This document shows, one piece after another, positions 9,721-19,061 of a stretch of 64,000 nucleotides of DNA. The notes below the pieces were generated by a model. It worked only from the letters and a program-made list of their open reading frames with translations. It made no database searches and was not told where the DNA came from. The DNA is from Vibrio sp. MEBiC08052 (GTDB lineage: Bacteria > Pseudomonadota > Gammaproteobacteria > Enterobacterales > Vibrionaceae), in assembly GCF_001506075.1 (NCBI RefSeq), contig NZ_KQ947475.1, forward strand, positions 2,920,631 to 2,984,630, read 5' to 3'. Positions within the stretch are counted from its first letter, which is position 1, and every line of letters begins with the position of its first letter. Both the position numbers and the translations under genes were made by a program.

Positions 9721-10953
9721 ATGTTTTCAATGTCGGTCAGTTCTCTCTGGTTCCGCTCTTTACTTCCTATTCTGTTCATTGTGACTATCCATATCGGGAT
9801 GGGCCATGAAATATTCACGCAACTATCCAATTCTAATGTACTACTTAACTTGCCTTATGTTTTACTTTTCACGGCATTAGCAGTTGCGCAAATATTCAAA
9901 CAAAGTCGTATGGGGATGCTAGCTGTCGCTCAAATACTGGCTTATGTTGTTATTCAACTCTGTTTGCAAACGCCTTTAATCAGTGGTTCAACTCTCTTAG
10001 AGTTATCTTTACTGGCTTTGCTCTTTCCAATTAGTTGCGTCATATGTTACGCATTCCATGATTCAGATCTTTTCACCAAAGAATTCCTATACTATCTGTT
10101 GATTCAAGGTCTATTCTTTGCATGGTCACTGTTGATTCTGGATTATTTTAACCAAGGTGACTTCCCGGAGCTCTTTACACAACTGTTGTTATCAGTGCCC
10201 CAGGTATCACGATTACCGTTTATTCTGATCTTGTACCTGATTGTGTTAAGTGGCATAACCATGTTGCTGCTATTGAGAAAGAATCGTAAACTTGACGCAG
10301 TTGTTTATACATCGGTTCTCTTAATTTCAGATGTTTTTGTTTCTTTTCATCTTCCTCACATCTCCAGCATACTATTTTCTATCTCTGGTATTTTCTTAGT
10401 GCTATATGTCATTGCAGCCGGACATGAGCTGGCGTTTAACGACCGCCTCACCCACCTTCCCGGCCGTGCAGCGCTCGACCATACTATGAAGTCTCTGGGA
10501 CGACATTTCACCATCGCCATGATTGATGTTGATCACTTCAAACAGTTCAACGATAACTACGGGCATGATACGGGTGATGAGGTATTAAAACTGGTAGCAA
10601 GCAAATTACGCCAAGTCAAAGGTAAAGCGAAAGCTTATCGCTATGGCGGTGAGGAATTTACCATTATCTTTAAAGGCAAAAGCTCAGAAGAAGCATTTGA
10701 TTATCTTGAATCTTTACGCCAAGACATCCAAGAGTACGATATGTATCTTCGGAATACAGACAAGCGTCCTAAAAATGATAAAGTAGGACGCCTGAAACGC
10801 CAAAAAGATCAATCCAACGGTGTCGTGAATATCACGGTTAGCATCGGTGTCAGCGACAGTCGGTCAAGCCGAAATCCTCAAGAAGTCATTAAATCCGCAG
10901 ACCAAGCTCTCTATAAAGCGAAAAAGTCCGGACGAAACCGAGTGACAGTTTAA
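9721..10953 (+). CDS. Membrane diguanylate cyclase (GGDEF)
   Basis: About 410 residues. The N-terminal 235 residues contain seven or so hydrophobic helices without a recognisable sensor name; a GGDEF domain follows (DRLTHLPGRAALDH, DVDHFKQFNDNYGHDTGDE, then RYGGEEF at about 309-313). The active-site loop is intact, so c-di-GMP synthesis is expected. No RxxD inhibitory site precedes the loop. A charged insert (DKRPKNDKVGRLKRQKDQ) interrupts the end of the domain. The frame is open from a TTG at 9703, but no ribosome site supports it; ATG 9721 or 9730 is equally possible. The domain is certain, the input signal unknown. Confidence 0.88.
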   Translation: MFSMSVSSLWFRSLLPILFIVTIHIGMGHEIFTQLSNSNVLLNLPYVLLFTALAVAQIFKQSRMGMLAVAQILAYVVIQLCLQTPLISGSTLLELSLLALLFPISCVICYAFHDSDLFTKEFLYYLLIQGLFFAWSLLILDYFNQGDFPELFTQLLLSVPQVSRLPFILILYLIVLSGITMLLLLRKNRKLDAVVYTSVLLISDVFVSFHLPHISSILFSISGIFLVLYVIAAGHELAFNDRLTHLPGRAALDHTMKSLGRHFTIAMIDVDHFKQFNDNYGHDTGDEVLKLVASKLRQVKGKAKAYRYGGEEFTIIFKGKSSEEAFDYLESLRQDIQEYDMYLRNTDKRPKNDKVGRLKRQKDQSNGVVNITVSIGVSDSRSSRNPQEVIKSADQALYKAKKSGRNRVTV

Positions 10954-11060
10954 ACATGCTCCCCAATATATAACAGCTATCAACAACTCGTATCTAAGAG
11001 AAGATGAAAAACATAGATATAAGATTGTTTAAATCATTCATATCAGCACTTTCTCATAAT

Positions 11061-11945
11061 TTATTTATGACCGGAAATACACTTATCTATTTTGTCATTC
11101 ACGACTGGTTTTAGAGCGATGCTACCATTTTCATTTAAGTGGTCACCATTCCAGAACATTTTAGTTGGCAATGTGTAATCGTATAAATTGATATAACAAT
11201 CTGCACCTAACTGTTTCATATCATTAGTAAACATTTTCAAGTCAGGCACATCGTATTTTGATAGGTAATTATCGAGATAATTGAGATAAAGAGCATGCAA
11301 TGGCATAATGATCAGAATTACCACATGATTTTTCTGTTGCTTTAATAAGCGAATCATTTCCTTCAATTGATTTTTGCTGTCTTTATAGTAACTTGAATCT
11401 GGTTCCTTCCCCTGAAAATGAGACATTCTGAACCAATCCCCGCCTCTACGACTATGTATTCCAGAAGATACTTTTCGCCCATTCGGTAAAAAATAATCAC
11501 GATTAGAGGTGTTCTTGAATATGGATAATGGTGTCTTTACTAATTTATCCTCAAAAAAATTGATTATGTCTAGTGGCTTACTAATATATAAAAATTCATT
11601 GTCATCAGCTATAATATTCAGTGATTTATATAATTCTACTGGAGTTATGTTAATAATAAAATATTTAGTATTTTTAAATTTATTTAATCCTACATTGATT
11701 TGTTTCATTCGTCGTTTAAGATCGGCCCCGTCTTCATTAAGATAATATACGTTATCTTTATTCATCTGGATTTTATAAGCATGAGAATTACCAATAATGA
11801 GCCACTCAATATCTTTAGGATCCGTAATTCTTTTAAATGAATCATCAGACGTTATGACATAAACAAGATATATAATAATCAAACTAAACATAAACGCTGA
11901 CATGATTTTCATATTTCTAAAATTGCGCATAATAGAACTGTCCAT
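11061..11945 (-). CDS. Membrane-anchored SGNH/GDSL-like protein paired with MBOAT
   Basis: A 294-residue protein with one N-terminal membrane helix (about 12-32) and a periplasmic domain. WLIIGNSHAY carries the likely nucleophile Ser in the GDSL position and NGDHLNENG the Asp-His pair, which fits the SGNH/DltD-like fold often coupled to MBOAT acyltransferases. Its start overlaps the end of the MBOAT gene by 29 bp. Together they probably O-acetylate an extracellular polysaccharide. The gene is AT-rich compared with the pnt or nrd genes, suggesting transfer. The substrate cannot be told. Confidence 0.65.
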   Translation of the reverse strand: MDSSIMRNFRNMKIMSAFMFSLIIIYLVYVITSDDSFKRITDPKDIEWLIIGNSHAYKIQMNKDNVYYLNEDGADLKRRMKQINVGLNKFKNTKYFIINITPVELYKSLNIIADDNEFLYISKPLDIINFFEDKLVKTPLSIFKNTSNRDYFLPNGRKVSSGIHSRRGGDWFRMSHFQGKEPDSSYYKDSKNQLKEMIRLLKQQKNHVVILIIMPLHALYLNYLDNYLSKYDVPDLKMFTNDMKQLGADCYINLYDYTLPTKMFWNGDHLNENGSIALKPVVNDKIDKCISGHK

Positions 11946-13059
11946 CTACTTTTCTGAAAAACAACGTAAATGCCACAAAAATCAGACATAATATTATAAC
12001 AAATGAAGGATAACGGTTTATCGTCCCCCGAATCAATGAAAAAGACTTATAATCAAAAAATAGCATAATTGAAACAGATAATATCCATAAGACAATATAT
12101 AACCAGTTAAAAGATGTGGGAATCAAATTATTTGGTAGAAATCCATTAAATAAAAAACCTATAAATGCATAATAAAAAATTTGACTTCCCCATAGGAAAT
12201 TATTATGTCTTTTAATTTTATTTTGAAAGAAAAAATAAATAAAATTGAACGCACCGAATAGAATAAAATTAAACCCCAACCCATGCCATAAAGCCAAAGA
12301 TGCAGTTGCAACACCTATATTAGTATAAGCCCAAAATTTATTATATATTTTTATTTTAATGAAATCCATACACCATTGATAAATAGTTATATTCCATCTT
12401 CTAAAAAACTGAGATATATTTTTACTAAAAAAAGGTGATTTAAAACTAATTGGCATTTTAAATCCTGAAAGTCCGGCAACACCAATCCCCATTAATGACC
12501 ATGAGAGGAAATCAGAATACATGTATGCCCACCAATATATAGAATTAAACACACTATCATCGTTAGAGTATATGTAATGTGTTACATGGGTAATATATGT
12601 TTTGTAAAATAACCCGACTGAAAATATTATATGATATAAAGCTAAAGATTTGATGTTCATATTTTTATTTCTTACAAACCCTGAAGGTTTGACGACAGGG
12701 CCACAATACATCTGAGGAAAAAAGCTCAATCTACTCACGATTGTATATAGTGACATATCTTCTTTAAGATAATAACAAACCTGAAACAGTACAAAACTCA
12801 ACCCAAGAAAGTTCTCTCTAATATCTATCGATAAAAAAGTATTCTTAAATGAAATTAAAAACAAAAAAGTCAGAGCTAATATAAACTCTCGATTCTGAAA
12901 AAAACGATTACATTGGTTGATAAAAATAGCTAAAAATACAATAAGCATAAAGGTCGCGGGATAAAATATACATGACATTAAAACACCGCTAAGAATGACA
13001 ACATCTTTAGAGTTAGTTATGGCAGAAATAAAATACATCAAAATTAATATAGTAACCAA
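11917..13059 (-). CDS. MBOAT-family membrane O-acyltransferase
   Basis: A 380-residue polytopic protein with ten or so hydrophobic segments. The MBOAT core is visible: FFRRWNITIYQW and, later, SLALWHGLGFNFILFGAFN, where the His of WHG is the family's catalytic residue. The start is a TTG preceded by AAGGAG at good spacing, better than any internal ATG. Such proteins move acyl groups across the inner membrane onto polysaccharides (AlgI/PatA-like systems), usually with an SGNH partner, which here is the overlapping downstream gene. Strong AT bias marks it as probably acquired. No glycosyltransferase is in the window. Confidence 0.85.
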   Translation of the reverse strand: MVTILILMYFISAITNSKDVVILSGVLMSCIFYPATFMLIVFLAIFINQCNRFFQNREFILALTFLFLISFKNTFLSIDIRENFLGLSFVLFQVCYYLKEDMSLYTIVSRLSFFPQMYCGPVVKPSGFVRNKNMNIKSLALYHIIFSVGLFYKTYITHVTHYIYSNDDSVFNSIYWWAYMYSDFLSWSLMGIGVAGLSGFKMPISFKSPFFSKNISQFFRRWNITIYQWCMDFIKIKIYNKFWAYTNIGVATASLALWHGLGFNFILFGAFNFIYFFFQNKIKRHNNFLWGSQIFYYAFIGFLFNGFLPNNLIPTSFNWLYIVLWILSVSIMLFFDYKSFSLIRGTINRYPSFVIILCLIFVAFTLFFRKVDGQFYYAQF

Positions 13060-13463
13060 ACCAGCTCCTTACCCATTATCATTACCGATTAAACACTCAA
13101 TTATATGTACCCGACTCACACATAACTCATAAAAATCCCAAGTCGATTCACCTTGTTTTGAGAATAAACGCAGGCTACACCTAAGTCATCATCGAAGGCA
13201 AAATATTATTCATCTATAACGAGATGAACGTGAGCAGTCTATGGTGATAAATATCATCACAGGCACACAATGAAAGTTACCTCTTCATCACTCTTTCAGT
13301 TTTTATAGACACTTATGTTAAGTTTATTATAAATAGCATATGATAACTTGCTGTTTTTTACATAATTTCCTATATTAAAAAGTAAAGATGCTGTACACAA
13401 CTCTTAAGCACTATCCATTTTAACGATGTCACTACGTAATAATTTTTTAGACAGGGGCGTCAC
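13060..13463. promoter_or_regulatory. AT-rich divergent promoter region between the two polysaccharide-modification blocks
   Basis: About 400 bp without a credible gene separate the leftward MBOAT/SGNH pair from the rightward SxtJ/carbamoyltransferase set. Both blocks must start here. The DNA is AT-rich, as expected of a silenced accessory region, but no clear operator can be named. Confidence 0.4.
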
Positions 13464-13898
13464 TTGAGAAAAAATAAACACAAAATAATTAATAATGACA
13501 GAAATAACCTGAAATTGACGTCTAATCAAGACTTTGGCTTTGTGCTCTCTATCATAATTCTGGTTTTATCCGGCTATCTCAACGCTTATGAAATAGGTCA
13601 TTTTAGTACACTACTGGCATTTTTAGGAGGCAGTATTGCATTTGTAGCGACGATCCAACCTGAGCGCTTGAACTGGCTCAATTCCTTATGGACTTTCATC
13701 GGACTCCTACTAGGAAAAGTCACTCAGACCATAACGCTCGGACTTATTTTCTATCTATTATTTTTACCTATTGGGCTGGTCATGCGTCTATGTGGCAAGG
13801 ATGAATTAAAATTAAAACAGACTGAATCCCACACTTTCTGGCGGCACCGACAGCAACAGAACCTTCCCCTTGAAGACACATTTAAAAATCAATTCTAA
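13464..13898 (+). CDS. SxtJ-family small membrane protein
   Basis: A 144-residue protein with two hydrophobic regions (about 26-65 and 73-110) and charged ends. The arrangement resembles the SxtJ family (PF19588), found beside NodU/TobZ-type carbamoyltransferases and a DUF5989 peptide in many bacteria; both neighbours are present here. Start is a TTG behind AGGGG, since no suitable ATG exists. It ends 14 bp before the DUF5989 gene. Its role is unknown; a membrane partner of the carbamoyltransferase is a reasonable inference. Confidence 0.75.
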   Translation: MRKNKHKIINNDRNNLKLTSNQDFGFVLSIIILVLSGYLNAYEIGHFSTLLAFLGGSIAFVATIQPERLNWLNSLWTFIGLLLGKVTQTITLGLIFYLLFLPIGLVMRLCGKDELKLKQTESHTFWRHRQQQNLPLEDTFKNQF

Positions 13899-13912
13899 TC
13901 ACTGGATTTCAT

Positions 13913-14062
13913 ATGGATCATCTGAAAGAACTTTTAATTTTTCTAAAAGTGCGTAAAAAACTGTGGCTTGCCCCGGTGATCATTGTCATGTTTCTCCTGT
14001 GCGGACTATTCTTTTTAGTTCAGGGGACAGTCGTTGCACCATTGATTTATACCTTATTCTAG
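13913..14062 (+). CDS. DUF5989-type 49-residue membrane peptide
   Basis: ATG at 13913 to TAG at 14062 encodes MDHLKELLIFLKVRKKLWLA followed by one strong hydrophobic helix (PVIIVMFLLCGLFFLV) and a short tail ending APLIYTLF. Size, the 'FLKxRKKxWLxP' start and position between an SxtJ gene and a carbamoyltransferase gene match DUF5989 (PF19451). Its stop codon forms part of the ribosome site of the next gene (TAGGAGAAATAATG), a sign of coupling. Short genes like this are easily missed in annotation. Function unknown. Confidence 0.8.
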   Translation: MDHLKELLIFLKVRKKLWLAPVIIVMFLLCGLFFLVQGTVVAPLIYTLF

Positions 14063-14070
14063 GAGAAATA

Positions 14071-15906
14071 ATGTACATCTTGGGGATCTCTGCATTCTAT
14101 CATGATAGTGCCGCCTGTCTGATTCTCAACGGTGAAATCATTGCAGCTGCGCAAGAGGAAAGATTCACCCGGAAAAAACATGACGACAGTTTTCCTGTCA
14201 ATGCGGTTCAATATTGTGTTACAGAAGCAAACATTACAGCTTCTGAGATTGATTATGTTGTTTTTTATGAAAAACCGTTGATTAAATTTGAGAGACTCCT
14301 AGAGACATATCTGGCATTTGTTCCTCATGGTTTCAGCAGCTTCCGTTTAGCGATGTCATTGTGGATGGAGGGAAAACTATTCCAAAAGTCACTTCTCATT
14401 GATGGACTATGCCACGCATTTGAATCTCGTATTAATTGGAAAGAAAAACTCCGATTCTCAGAGCATCACCTATCTCATGCTGCAAGTGCTTTTTTTCCTT
14501 CACCATTTGAACGGGCAGCAGTATTAACACTCGATGGTGTTGGTGAGTGGACGACAACATCTTTGGCTATCGGTCATGGGAATCAATTAAACATCATAAA
14601 AGAGATGCACTTCCCTCACTCTCTTGGGCTGCTTTATTCATCGTTTACTTATTATCTCGGTTTTAAAGTCAATTCCGGTGAATACAAAATGATGGGATTA
14701 GCCCCCTATGGAATGCCTAAATATACTCGCCTTATCAAAGAAAAATTGATCACGATTGGCGAGGATGGCAGCTTTCATCTGGATATGCGCTATTTTAACT
14801 ATTGCTCTGGGTTGACCATGACAAATAAGCGCTTTCATGACCTTTTCGGAGGACTTCCACGAAGACCGGAATCGACAATTACCCAGCGAGAAATGGATAT
14901 TGCTGCATCGATTCAAAAAGTCACAGAAGAAGTCATTACCAAATTAGCCCGCTCTATTGCCCAGGAAACAGGTGAGCGAAACTTATGCCTCGCTGGAGGT
15001 GTAGCACTAAATAGTGTCGCTAATGGCTTGATTTTGAGAGAAAAAATATTTGATAATATATGGATCCAACCCGCTTCAGGAGATGCAGGGGGCGCTTTGG
15101 GCGCGGCACTTGCGTATTGGCATATTCATCATCAAGGGGAACGCCGTTGCACCTCGGCACTGCATGACCATATGCAAGGTAGCTATTTAGGACCGGCTTA
15201 TTCAGATCATGTGATAGAACAAACGTTGAATAAACATGGGGCGAGATACGATAAACTGACGACAGACGAATTGATCAATAAAGTCGCGCTCCTGTTAAGG
15301 GAAGGAAAAGTCATCGGATGGATGCAAGGGCGAATGGAATTCGGTCCCAGAGCACTTGGTGCAAGAAGTATCCTTGCCGACCCGAGAGCCCCAGCTATGC
15401 AGAAAAAACTGAATCTTAAAATTAAATTCAGAGAAAGTTTCAGACCATTCGCCCCCAGTGTTTTAAGGGAACATATGGCAGACTGGTTCATGCATGATAT
15501 TGATAGCCCATATATGTTATTGGTCGATCATATAAATACTGACAAACAGTATAAGGCTAACGATAGTGAAGCGACGGGGATAAAAAAACTACATTTTTCC
15601 AGATCTGTCATTCCTGCAGTAACACATGTGGATTATTCAGCTCGTATACAGACCGTCCATCACAACACCAACCCTAAGTATTACGCATTAATTAAGCGTT
15701 TCTACGAATTAACAGATTGTCCGGTTATCGTAAATACTTCATTCAATATTCGTGGCGAGCCAATTGTATGTACACCAGAAGATGCTTTCCGATGTTTCAT
15801 GGGGACAGAGATGGATATTTTGGCCATCGGAAATTATCTGCTGATAAAAGATGAGCAAGATATATCACTGAGAAACGACTATGTGGGCCAGTATGAGCTG
15901 GATTAA
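14071..15906 (+). CDS. NodU/CmcH/TobZ-family O-carbamoyltransferase
   Basis: The frame is open from 13963, but the ATG at 14071 has AGGAG upstream and begins the conserved N-terminus MYILGISAFYHDSAACLI. The 611 residues give the two-domain family structure: an N-terminal Kae1-like domain (HHLSHAASAFFPSPFERAAVLTLDG) that makes carbamoyl-adenylate from carbamoyl phosphate and ATP, and a C-terminal domain (MQGRMEFGPRALGARSILADPR, NTSFNIRGEPIVCTPEDA) that transfers the carbamoyl group to a hydroxyl. With SxtJ, DUF5989 and an SGNH neighbour it probably modifies a surface polysaccharide or lipid-linked sugar rather than an antibiotic; that is inference. Confidence 0.9.
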   Translation: MYILGISAFYHDSAACLILNGEIIAAAQEERFTRKKHDDSFPVNAVQYCVTEANITASEIDYVVFYEKPLIKFERLLETYLAFVPHGFSSFRLAMSLWMEGKLFQKSLLIDGLCHAFESRINWKEKLRFSEHHLSHAASAFFPSPFERAAVLTLDGVGEWTTTSLAIGHGNQLNIIKEMHFPHSLGLLYSSFTYYLGFKVNSGEYKMMGLAPYGMPKYTRLIKEKLITIGEDGSFHLDMRYFNYCSGLTMTNKRFHDLFGGLPRRPESTITQREMDIAASIQKVTEEVITKLARSIAQETGERNLCLAGGVALNSVANGLILREKIFDNIWIQPASGDAGGALGAALAYWHIHHQGERRCTSALHDHMQGSYLGPAYSDHVIEQTLNKHGARYDKLTTDELINKVALLLREGKVIGWMQGRMEFGPRALGARSILADPRAPAMQKKLNLKIKFRESFRPFAPSVLREHMADWFMHDIDSPYMLLVDHINTDKQYKANDSEATGIKKLHFSRSVIPAVTHVDYSARIQTVHHNTNPKYYALIKRFYELTDCPVIVNTSFNIRGEPIVCTPEDAFRCFMGTEMDILAIGNYLLIKDEQDISLRNDYVGQYELD

Positions 15907-16993
15907 GCTGATATCAATCAACCTCTTCGTCCTTATTGTTCTGCTCTTACTTTTGGAAGGAGGCGCTCGACTTGCATGGACATTGAAAACCTGTATGGCA
16001 GGAATGTGTGATTATAGTCGGTTAAATCACCTAGCAGTACGAGAACTGCCTGAAGATGTGAAAATTGATTTTCTCGAAACAAATCAACAGCTAGGTTATA
16101 TACCGACACCGGGATTCAATCGAATCATCAACTTCCGTCATTGGCCTCAAGTCAAAGTTTCAATTAATGAAGATGGTTATAGAAATAATGACAATAACGG
16201 TATTAACACTCATTCCATTCTCGCAGTCGGAGATTCTTTTACATTTGGCGATCAAGTATCGAACCATAATACTTGGCCATCATATCTTGAACGAAGTTTA
16301 AACAAAGGCATAACAAACGCAGGCGTATCGGGCTATGGTGCTGCTCAAGCCGTCAAACGTGCAGAAATAATATTAAAATCAAATCACTATGATACTGTGA
16401 TTTTATCTGTTTTATTGAGTGATGACTTCCACAGAGATCAACTGGATTACTTTTCCGGTTTCCCCCGCCCAGCAGTTATCATCAACCACGGTATTGTTGA
16501 GTGGGCACCGTTATCATCACTGGATGCACAAGGAAGTAAATGGAATCCGGTCCCATTGTCTCCCTCTCTCACGTTCCTCAAATACGCTTGGCGCTACTCG
16601 ATCATTGCCGCAACCCTTATAGACAGAATATCTGCCATAAAAAATATATCCATTGACTGGACCGGCCGCCGTTTAACGCGAAAACATCCCGACTCAGCAA
16701 CAATTGATGCAATCATCAATTTCACATTCGAAAAGCTATCACTTTTACCTGTTGCTGAAAAATATGTTCTATTTCAATATTCACAAGGTGATCTCTTCAA
16801 TCCTAAAATTGAAAAAATTCGTCATATGGCGACAAACGCAGCACGACGTCGGCATATAAACATTTTAGACAGTTTTGATTATTTGAAAGCGGCTACCGAA
16901 GTATCTTCAAGCCCCATATGGGATAGGCATCATACGGTCTACGGTAATCAACTTGTCTGTCAGTTTGTAGCATCCAACATAAAGTCGAAATAA
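15881..16993 (+). CDS. SGNH/GDSL-family hydrolase-like protein with membrane anchor
   Basis: A 370-residue protein (366 if ATG 15893 is used; neither start has a clear ribosome site) with one N-terminal hydrophobic helix and a periplasmic SGNH domain. Visible blocks: ILAVGDSFTFGDQVSN with the Ser nucleophile, NAGVSGYGAAQ for block II, and DRHHTVYGNQ near the C-terminus for the Asp-His pair. It overlaps the carbamoyltransferase gene by 14-26 bp, so it is the last member of that operon. It may deacylate or acylate the same glycan. The 3' end lies just before a long heptanucleotide repeat. Confidence 0.75.
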   Translation: MWASMSWIKLISINLFVLIVLLLLLEGGARLAWTLKTCMAGMCDYSRLNHLAVRELPEDVKIDFLETNQQLGYIPTPGFNRIINFRHWPQVKVSINEDGYRNNDNNGINTHSILAVGDSFTFGDQVSNHNTWPSYLERSLNKGITNAGVSGYGAAQAVKRAEIILKSNHYDTVILSVLLSDDFHRDQLDYFSGFPRPAVIINHGIVEWAPLSSLDAQGSKWNPVPLSPSLTFLKYAWRYSIIAATLIDRISAIKNISIDWTGRRLTRKHPDSATIDAIINFTFEKLSLLPVAEKYVLFQYSQGDLFNPKIEKIRHMATNAARRRHINILDSFDYLKAATEVSSSPIWDRHHTVYGNQLVCQFVASNIKSK

Positions 16994-17005
16994 CTCACCT
17001 AGCGA

Positions 17006-17124
17006 GCAAGAAGCAAGAAGCAAGAAGCAAGAAGCAAGAAGCAAGAAGCAAGAAGCAAGAAGCAAGAAGCAAGAAGCAAGAAGCAAGAAGCAAGAAGCAA
17101 GAAGCAAGAAGCAAGAAGCAAGAA
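17006..17124. repeat. Tandem array: 17 perfect copies of GCAAGAA
   Basis: From 17006 to 17124 the 7-mer GCAAGAA is repeated 17 times without error. It sits in the 130-bp gap between the SGNH gene (plus) and the 3' end of tRNA-Gly (minus), so on the tRNA strand it reads as CTTCTTGC repeats right behind the CCA end. Perfect repeats of this length are expected to vary in copy number between isolates. Because 7 is not a multiple of 3, every frame reads the same heptapeptide; this is not evidence of coding. Confidence 0.97.
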
Positions 17125-17126
17125 GT

Positions 17127-17202
<76 letters not shown>

Positions 17203-17366
17203 CATCGAGATGACGGTGTTAATATGCCACAATCGACGAAAAAGAAAAGGGCTATTTACAAAAAATCAGTTTGATTGCACACTTCATAATCAAATTAATT
17301 TCAATTGGTTATCATACAACCAACCATTCGTGATCCAACTTATATCCCACATCAATAATCAATCCA

Positions 17367-19010
17367 TCACATATTGGTATACATTGGACCACCACCACCT
17401 TCCGGAGGTGTCCAGGTTATATTTTGAGCCGGGTCTTTGATGTCACATGCCTTACAATGGAGGCAGTTCTGTGCATCAATGACAAACCGTTTTTCCTCAT
17501 TTTCTTCCACAATGTTATAAACACCGGCAGGACAATACCTTTGTGCCGGCTCACCATACACCGCAAAATTTTCTGCCAAGGGAATTTGTGGATCCCGTAA
17601 TCGAAGATGACAGGGCTGGTCATGCTCATGAGAGACTTTGGCGATATAGACAGAAGAAGACCGATCAAAACTCAACTTTTGATCCGGTTTGGCGTAGTTG
17701 ATCGGCTGGCATTGACTCACCGGTAGTAATTGAGCGTGATCGGCTTGATTATCTCGAATGTGCCACGGCAGACGACCACGGAATATATTCTGATCGATAG
17801 AATTAAATAATCCGCCGCCTAAAGGACCAAATTGATGCATCGCTGCACTGCTATTTCTCGCCGCATACAGCTCTTCATGTAACCAAGAATGTTGCAGATT
17901 ATCGGTAAATGACGTTAAATCAGCGCCTTGAATCTCCTGCAAAAGTGCGGGATAAACCGTTTCCGCTGCCAACATCCCAGATTTCATAGCGGTATGAATC
18001 CCTTTCAGTTTCGCACCATTCAACACACCCGCTTCACAGCCAATCAATAGACCTCCGGGAAAAGTCATCTTAGGCAATGCATGATATCCCCCTTTGGTTA
18101 AGGTTCTGGCACCGTATGATAACCGTTGCCCACCGCGGAGATACCGGGCAATCTCAGGATGATGTTTCATCCGCTGAAATTCATCAAACGGGCTCAAGTA
18201 AGCGTTCTTGTAATTCAAGTCAACCACCAGACCGACAGCAACCTGACAATCATCAATAAAATAGAGAAAGCCACCGCCATTCGCCTGACGATCCAAAGGC
18301 CAGCCAAAGTGATGGATCACCTGCCCCAATTGATGACGTTCAGGTTCAATCTGCCAAACTTCTTTTAATCCTAAGCTAAAATGCTGTGTATCAGCATCCC
18401 GATCCAGTGTATAACGCTCAAGCAGTTGTTTACCAAGATGTCCCCGACTTCCTTCCGCGAATAACGTATATTTACCGCGTAACTCGATCCCGGGCATGTG
18501 TTGAGATTTGGGCTCTCCCCGGGCATTTAATCCCACATCCCCCGTGATTACCCCACAAACTTCATTCCGTTCGTTGACGAGCAACTCAGATGCGGTAAAC
18601 CCGGTGAAAATTTCCACACCAAGTTGTTCAGCCTGACTGGCTAACCACTGACAGAATTTTCCTTGCCGAATCAGATAACTCCCCTGATGATGCATATTCC
18701 GGGGCACAAAAAGGTTGGGAATGTGCCAAGACTTATGTTCATCTCTGAGATAAAGTAGTGCTTCCTGCTTTACTTGGGTGATAAGTGGCACATCTTGCTG
18801 TTGCCAGTCGGGAAAAAGCTCATCCAAGGCGCGGCTTTCCATAATTGCCCCTGATAAAGCATGAGCCCCGATGTCAGCCCCTTTTTCAATCAGACAAACG
18901 TTCAGTTCGTGATTTTCCGCTTGTGCCAGTTGCATCAGACGACAGGCTGCAGATAAACCGGCGGGCCCGCCACCAACAATCACAACATCAAATTCCAGAA
19001 CTTCTCTCAT
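17367..19010 (-). CDS. Electron transfer flavoprotein-ubiquinone oxidoreductase
   Basis: A 547-residue protein of the usual ETF-QO length. The N-terminus has the FAD-binding VVIVGGGPAGLSAACRL (residues 9-25); an internal GGLLIGCEAGVLNGAKLKGIHTAM block binds ubiquinone and membrane in the family; the C-terminus has the 4Fe-4S cysteines (CPAGVYN, then CLHCKACDIKDP). It passes electrons from reduced ETF to ubiquinone at the inner membrane. It is the last of four genes with acyl-CoA dehydrogenase, EtfB and EtfA, so the cluster can oxidise an acyl-CoA into the respiratory chain. Ribosome site AAGGGA. Confidence 0.95.
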   Translation of the reverse strand: MREVLEFDVVIVGGGPAGLSAACRLMQLAQAENHELNVCLIEKGADIGAHALSGAIMESRALDELFPDWQQQDVPLITQVKQEALLYLRDEHKSWHIPNLFVPRNMHHQGSYLIRQGKFCQWLASQAEQLGVEIFTGFTASELLVNERNEVCGVITGDVGLNARGEPKSQHMPGIELRGKYTLFAEGSRGHLGKQLLERYTLDRDADTQHFSLGLKEVWQIEPERHQLGQVIHHFGWPLDRQANGGGFLYFIDDCQVAVGLVVDLNYKNAYLSPFDEFQRMKHHPEIARYLRGGQRLSYGARTLTKGGYHALPKMTFPGGLLIGCEAGVLNGAKLKGIHTAMKSGMLAAETVYPALLQEIQGADLTSFTDNLQHSWLHEELYAARNSSAAMHQFGPLGGGLFNSIDQNIFRGRLPWHIRDNQADHAQLLPVSQCQPINYAKPDQKLSFDRSSSVYIAKVSHEHDQPCHLRLRDPQIPLAENFAVYGEPAQRYCPAGVYNIVEENEEKRFVIDAQNCLHCKACDIKDPAQNITWTPPEGGGGPMYTNM

Positions 19011-19061
19011 TGATTTCCCTTACTTCTCATATGATGAATTATTGTGGCCGGCCCAAGTCCC

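Noticed and set aside
17005..17125. CRISPR array
   Set aside because: The repeats are 7 bp and directly abutting, with no spacers and no cas genes anywhere in the window.
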